From Paraescarpia echinospica (lineage: Eukaryota > Annelida > Polychaeta > Sabellida > Siboglinidae): 64,000 nucleotides of DNA. The translations under genes and the position numbers were made by a program. The notes below the pieces were generated by a model that was not told where the DNA came from, ran no database searches, and was given only the letters and a program-made list of their open reading frames with translations. Shown here one piece after another: positions 1 to 64,000 of the stretch; the stretch's first letter is position 1; every line of letters starts with the position of its first letter. The DNA lies in assembly GCA_020002185.1 (NCBI GenBank), contig CM034537.1, positions 14,291,905 to 14,355,904 of the forward strand. Reading direction: 5' to 3'.

Positions 1-1559
1 AATATGAGGTATCTCTATCTCATATTCTTTATCCGGATTTAGTAGTTTCTTGAAGTACTCCTCCCAGAAACTACTAAATCCGGGGGAAGTATTCAGCACA
101 TTGGATGAAATGATGTGCATGTAACTGGGAGACATGCAAGGTGCATCTCAAGAGGGAAATTTGTTTGATTCCATGTGGGAATTATAGACACAAATTTGAC
201 TACAGAAGCATCTTTGCAGCATGTAAAGTAGTTTATTTCGGGGAAACTGTCCACTAAGTGGGGCAGACGCTACCAAGAGACCTATATTCATTGGCTGCTT
301 CTCCAAGCTGCATTGGCAAGTGGATCTTACCATATTTTTTGTTGCACAGGGATAAATTGTCATCATTTTTATTTGGACTTAACTGAGTTTTCCATGAAGC
401 AGGAATGTGTAAAGATGAGATACCCAGACATGTCCTATGTGACCTGGTGATTACTGCCAGCAGGAGATATAGGGTGGTCAACATCCAGTGTTATCCACAG
501 GAGACACTTTGGTGGACATCAACTACTCACAGTGGACCTGACCGGGAATAGTTCACCTGTGCTGACCTCTGTTGGTGACCCCAGTTGGTGACCTGTTTGT
601 TGGTCTACAACCTCGTACATCAGTTCTTCTACCAACTGGTTTACACCTATTAGTGGAACAACAAACCAAGGACCATTGCATGCTTTTCATCTTAAACTCA
701 TTTTTAATGAACATTTAATGTCTGCAGTCACCAATTGTGGCATGTGAAATATTTATTCGTTCAGGTAAAACGAATGTAAAGCCACAGTGGTGCCCTCTGG
801 ATAGAGGTTCACTAGTGCAGTAAATGTGTAGTAAGACAATGACTTCAAATAACTTTCTTTAAATCAGTACCTAGGAGGAAATACTGTCAGATTGCCCCCA
901 AAGTTAGTATATTAAATATATAAATGATTAACAACAACATTGTGAGAAAGGTACTATATTATGAGAAAGGTGTTGAATTATATTTTTATGGGATAGGTGC
1001 TGCATTGTGGGGAATATACTGCATTATGGTGAAAGTGCTGCATTGTAGGAAAGATGCTGCATTGTGGGAAAGGTGTTGCATTGTGGTAATAAAATTGATG
1101 CGTCACTCAAAAACACAATCATGATAATCATAATATTTGATATGCACTTCTATAGAGGAGGATTTGTTGTTGAATTCGTTATTATAATATTTTCACTTGT
1201 ACTTGGGACATCCATCTGACAAAAAATCACTAGTGATGGTAATACAGCCCTGGTGTCTTGTGGTGTTCCAAGGTTACTTGTGTCAGCATGTAATCTTAGG
1301 CAAGTGTTTTGTGCTTCTGTTCATTTGAACATCTTATATGCATCACTGTAACAAAACTCCACCTCTGTTAATGGCTAGAGATTGATTTTTCCACTTCGAT
1401 ACATAATAAAATCAGACATGTTGCCTGTCAGAGTCAAATATCCATATGCCAGATGGGTCTAAAAAGTCATTTTCTGATATTCGTTTTCAAAGCTATCCTT
1501 CATCTCGTGTGTTTGTGATTGTCGGTCTTGTGTGACGTCCATACTGTTTGTTCTTGCAG
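1..1559. other. Intron upstream of the first visible exon
   Basis: No coding segment of the kinesin is visible, although the missing N-terminal exon must lie 5' of here. About 150-245 is an inverted copy of 7515-7605 (shared ATGCTGCAAAGAT / ATCTTTGCAGCAT core), so both belong to one dispersed repeat. A degenerate short repeat lies at 943-1091. The rest shows nothing I can assign. Confidence 0.6.
943..1091. repeat. Degenerate short tandem repeat, about 18-20 bp
   Basis: Imperfect copies of GGTGCTGCATTGTGGGAAA follow each other with substitutions and small indels. The open frame across it (924-1124) has the repeat's own periodicity and no family resemblance. Confidence 0.6.
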
Positions 1560-62448
<60,889 letters not shown>

Positions 62449-62674
62449 GTGAGAACTCTTGTATGGTCAACATAACTACACCTGGCTCAGGTCAGATTAA
62501 AGTAGTTGTGCCATTTTTGGTATCGCACATAGACCGGGAAAAGTTAAGTAAGGCTCAGTTGAATATAATAACAAGGAATCTCGGATTCACTGATGCCCCT
62601 GAAAATCAAAACCTTAACTATCTTAAAACCACTGACAGAACATGTTTGTATATTTATTAGAACTAGCCGGTGAT
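62449..62674. other. Unique intron segment between the two duplicate copies
   Basis: Contains an open frame at 62463-62660 (starting MVNITTPGSGQIKVVVPFLV) with no family that I recognise. It may be a retroelement remnant. Confidence 0.4.
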
Positions 62675-64000
62675 TCTGACCAATTTATCAATGTTTGCGG
62701 ACCAGGATAACGCTGCTAGAAAACTAGTAATATTATCAAAGTCGGCATGATGTCACAATCACGTAAACCACTGCAGCAATGCAGACGAAAGGCAAGAATC
62801 ATACTCCCGAAACTGCCTCTCGATATCCCTAAACTAGCAGCGAAAAATAACAAAGACGAATAACACCAATCAGTGGGAAGGATACTAGACCGGGAAGCGC
62901 AGCCCGCAAAACATCCCGCTATGATTATGATTGGTGTTCCTGAATGATGCCCACGTCACGGGTCGAGTGTCAACACGTGTGACTCCATGTTTAAAGTTGC
63001 GAATGCAAATGTTGTGAATATAAATAAAAACGAATGTAGTGCATGTATGCTTCGCAGTTGAAAGTACCAGGTTTGCAAGTAGCATTTCATAATAGAACTT
63101 GGTGTTAGTTTAAAAATGAAATCAGAATGACACAATGTAAGTTCTAGCAAGCGCTGATTTAATCAATTGCGCAATCGTCAAGCTACAACACAAGTTACGT
63201 AGTGCTTACACACGGGTAACTAGCGAGCGACAAGTCGGCAGCAATGCCGTAACTTGCATAGGTGATATGTTTACGATTCTGAGATGGATTCATGGGTTCA
63301 AGCAAAATATTAGAAGTGGGGAAATCGGGGATTGATGTCAAAAGTCGGGGTGTGTATTATACATGATGATATAGAAATTCTGTATGGGGGCGTATTATAC
63401 ATGGAAATTTATGGTAGTCCAGGTGAAGATATTCTCCTCTTTACATGACTCACAAACACGTGTTACCATCTGACACAGGTAGTCCAGGTGAAGATATTCT
63501 TCTCTTTACATGACTCACAAATACGTATTACGATCTGACACAGGTAGTCCAGGTAAAGATATCCTCCTCTTTACATGACTCACAAACACCTGTTACCATC
63601 TGACACAGGTAGTCCAGGTGAAGATATTCTCATTGTTATATGACTCACAAACACCTGTTATCATCTGACACAGGTAGTCTAGGTGAAGATATTCTTCTCT
63701 TTACACGACTCACAAATACGTATTATGATCTGACACAGGTAGTCCAGGTGAAGATATTCTTCACTTTACACGACTCAAACACGTGTTACCATCTGACACA
63801 GGTAGTCCAGGTGAAGATATTCTTCACTTTACATGACTCACACACACTTGTTACCATCTGACACAGGTAGTCCAGGTGAAGATATTCTTCTCTTTGCACG
63901 ACTCGCAAACACCTGTTACCATCTGACACAGGTAGTCCAGGTGAAGATATTCTTCACTTTACATGACTCACACACACGTGTTACCATCTGACACAGGTAG
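62675..64000. repeat. Second copy of 60461-61786, truncated by the window end
   Basis: From TCTGACCAATTTATCAATG onward the sequence repeats 60461-61786 at an offset of 2,214 bases, through the 3' part of the MITE and ten units of the 65-bp donor array, with no difference seen by eye in the parts I compared. The left part of the MITE is absent. It is either a very recent tandem duplication or an assembly duplication. Confidence 0.93.

Overview
This is a metazoan nuclear genome window dominated by one large, heavily interrupted plus-strand gene: a kinesin-3 motor of the KIF1A/KIF1B/UNC-104 clade. I can follow it through 37 coding segments from 1560 to 62448, about 1,310 codons without two candidate cassettes. 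The splice phases agree across every junction I checked. The start codon and roughly the first 35-40 residues lie upstream of base 1. The C-terminal part, including the expected lipid-binding PH domain, lies beyond base 64000. Details such as the AEMSPTSP stretch before [12 protein letters not shown] and the RRQRRVLDTS segment look more like protostome UNC-104 than vertebrate KIF1A/B. Together with long repeat-rich introns, CR1-type LINEs and Tol2-like elements, this suggests a lophotrochozoan (mollusc, annelid or brachiopod), but the organism is inferred, not proven.

Layout. 1-15133: 5' intron, first motor exon and a 13 kb intron. That intron holds a LINE 3' fragment, a tRNA-derived SINE, a high-copy repeat here called family A, an internally deleted CR1-type LINE on the minus strand and a 36-bp minisatellite. 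14954-26621: the rest of the motor domain (P-loop, switch I, switch II, short K-loop). 29852-37083: neck and first coiled coil, FHA domain, second coiled coil. 38821-50034: the KIF1B-specific middle region. 52281-62448: the DUF3694 region and the start of the distal stalk. 62675-64000: an apparently exact repeat of 60461-61786.

The most unusual feature is the tandem amplification of splice junctions inside this one gene. The acceptor of the exon at 38821, with its first codons, is repeated 15 times at an exact 73-bp period. The donor of the exon ending 58794 is followed by about 16 copies of a 21-bp unit, many carrying the same donor. The donor of the exon ending 60308 is repeated about 12 times at 65 bp. 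The acceptors at 26482 and 47791 also have one or more imperfect upstream copies. Further minisatellites (36 bp, 50 bp, about 90 bp) end within 20-65 bp of true acceptors. I found no prokaryotic features, CRISPR array, rRNA or functional tRNA gene.
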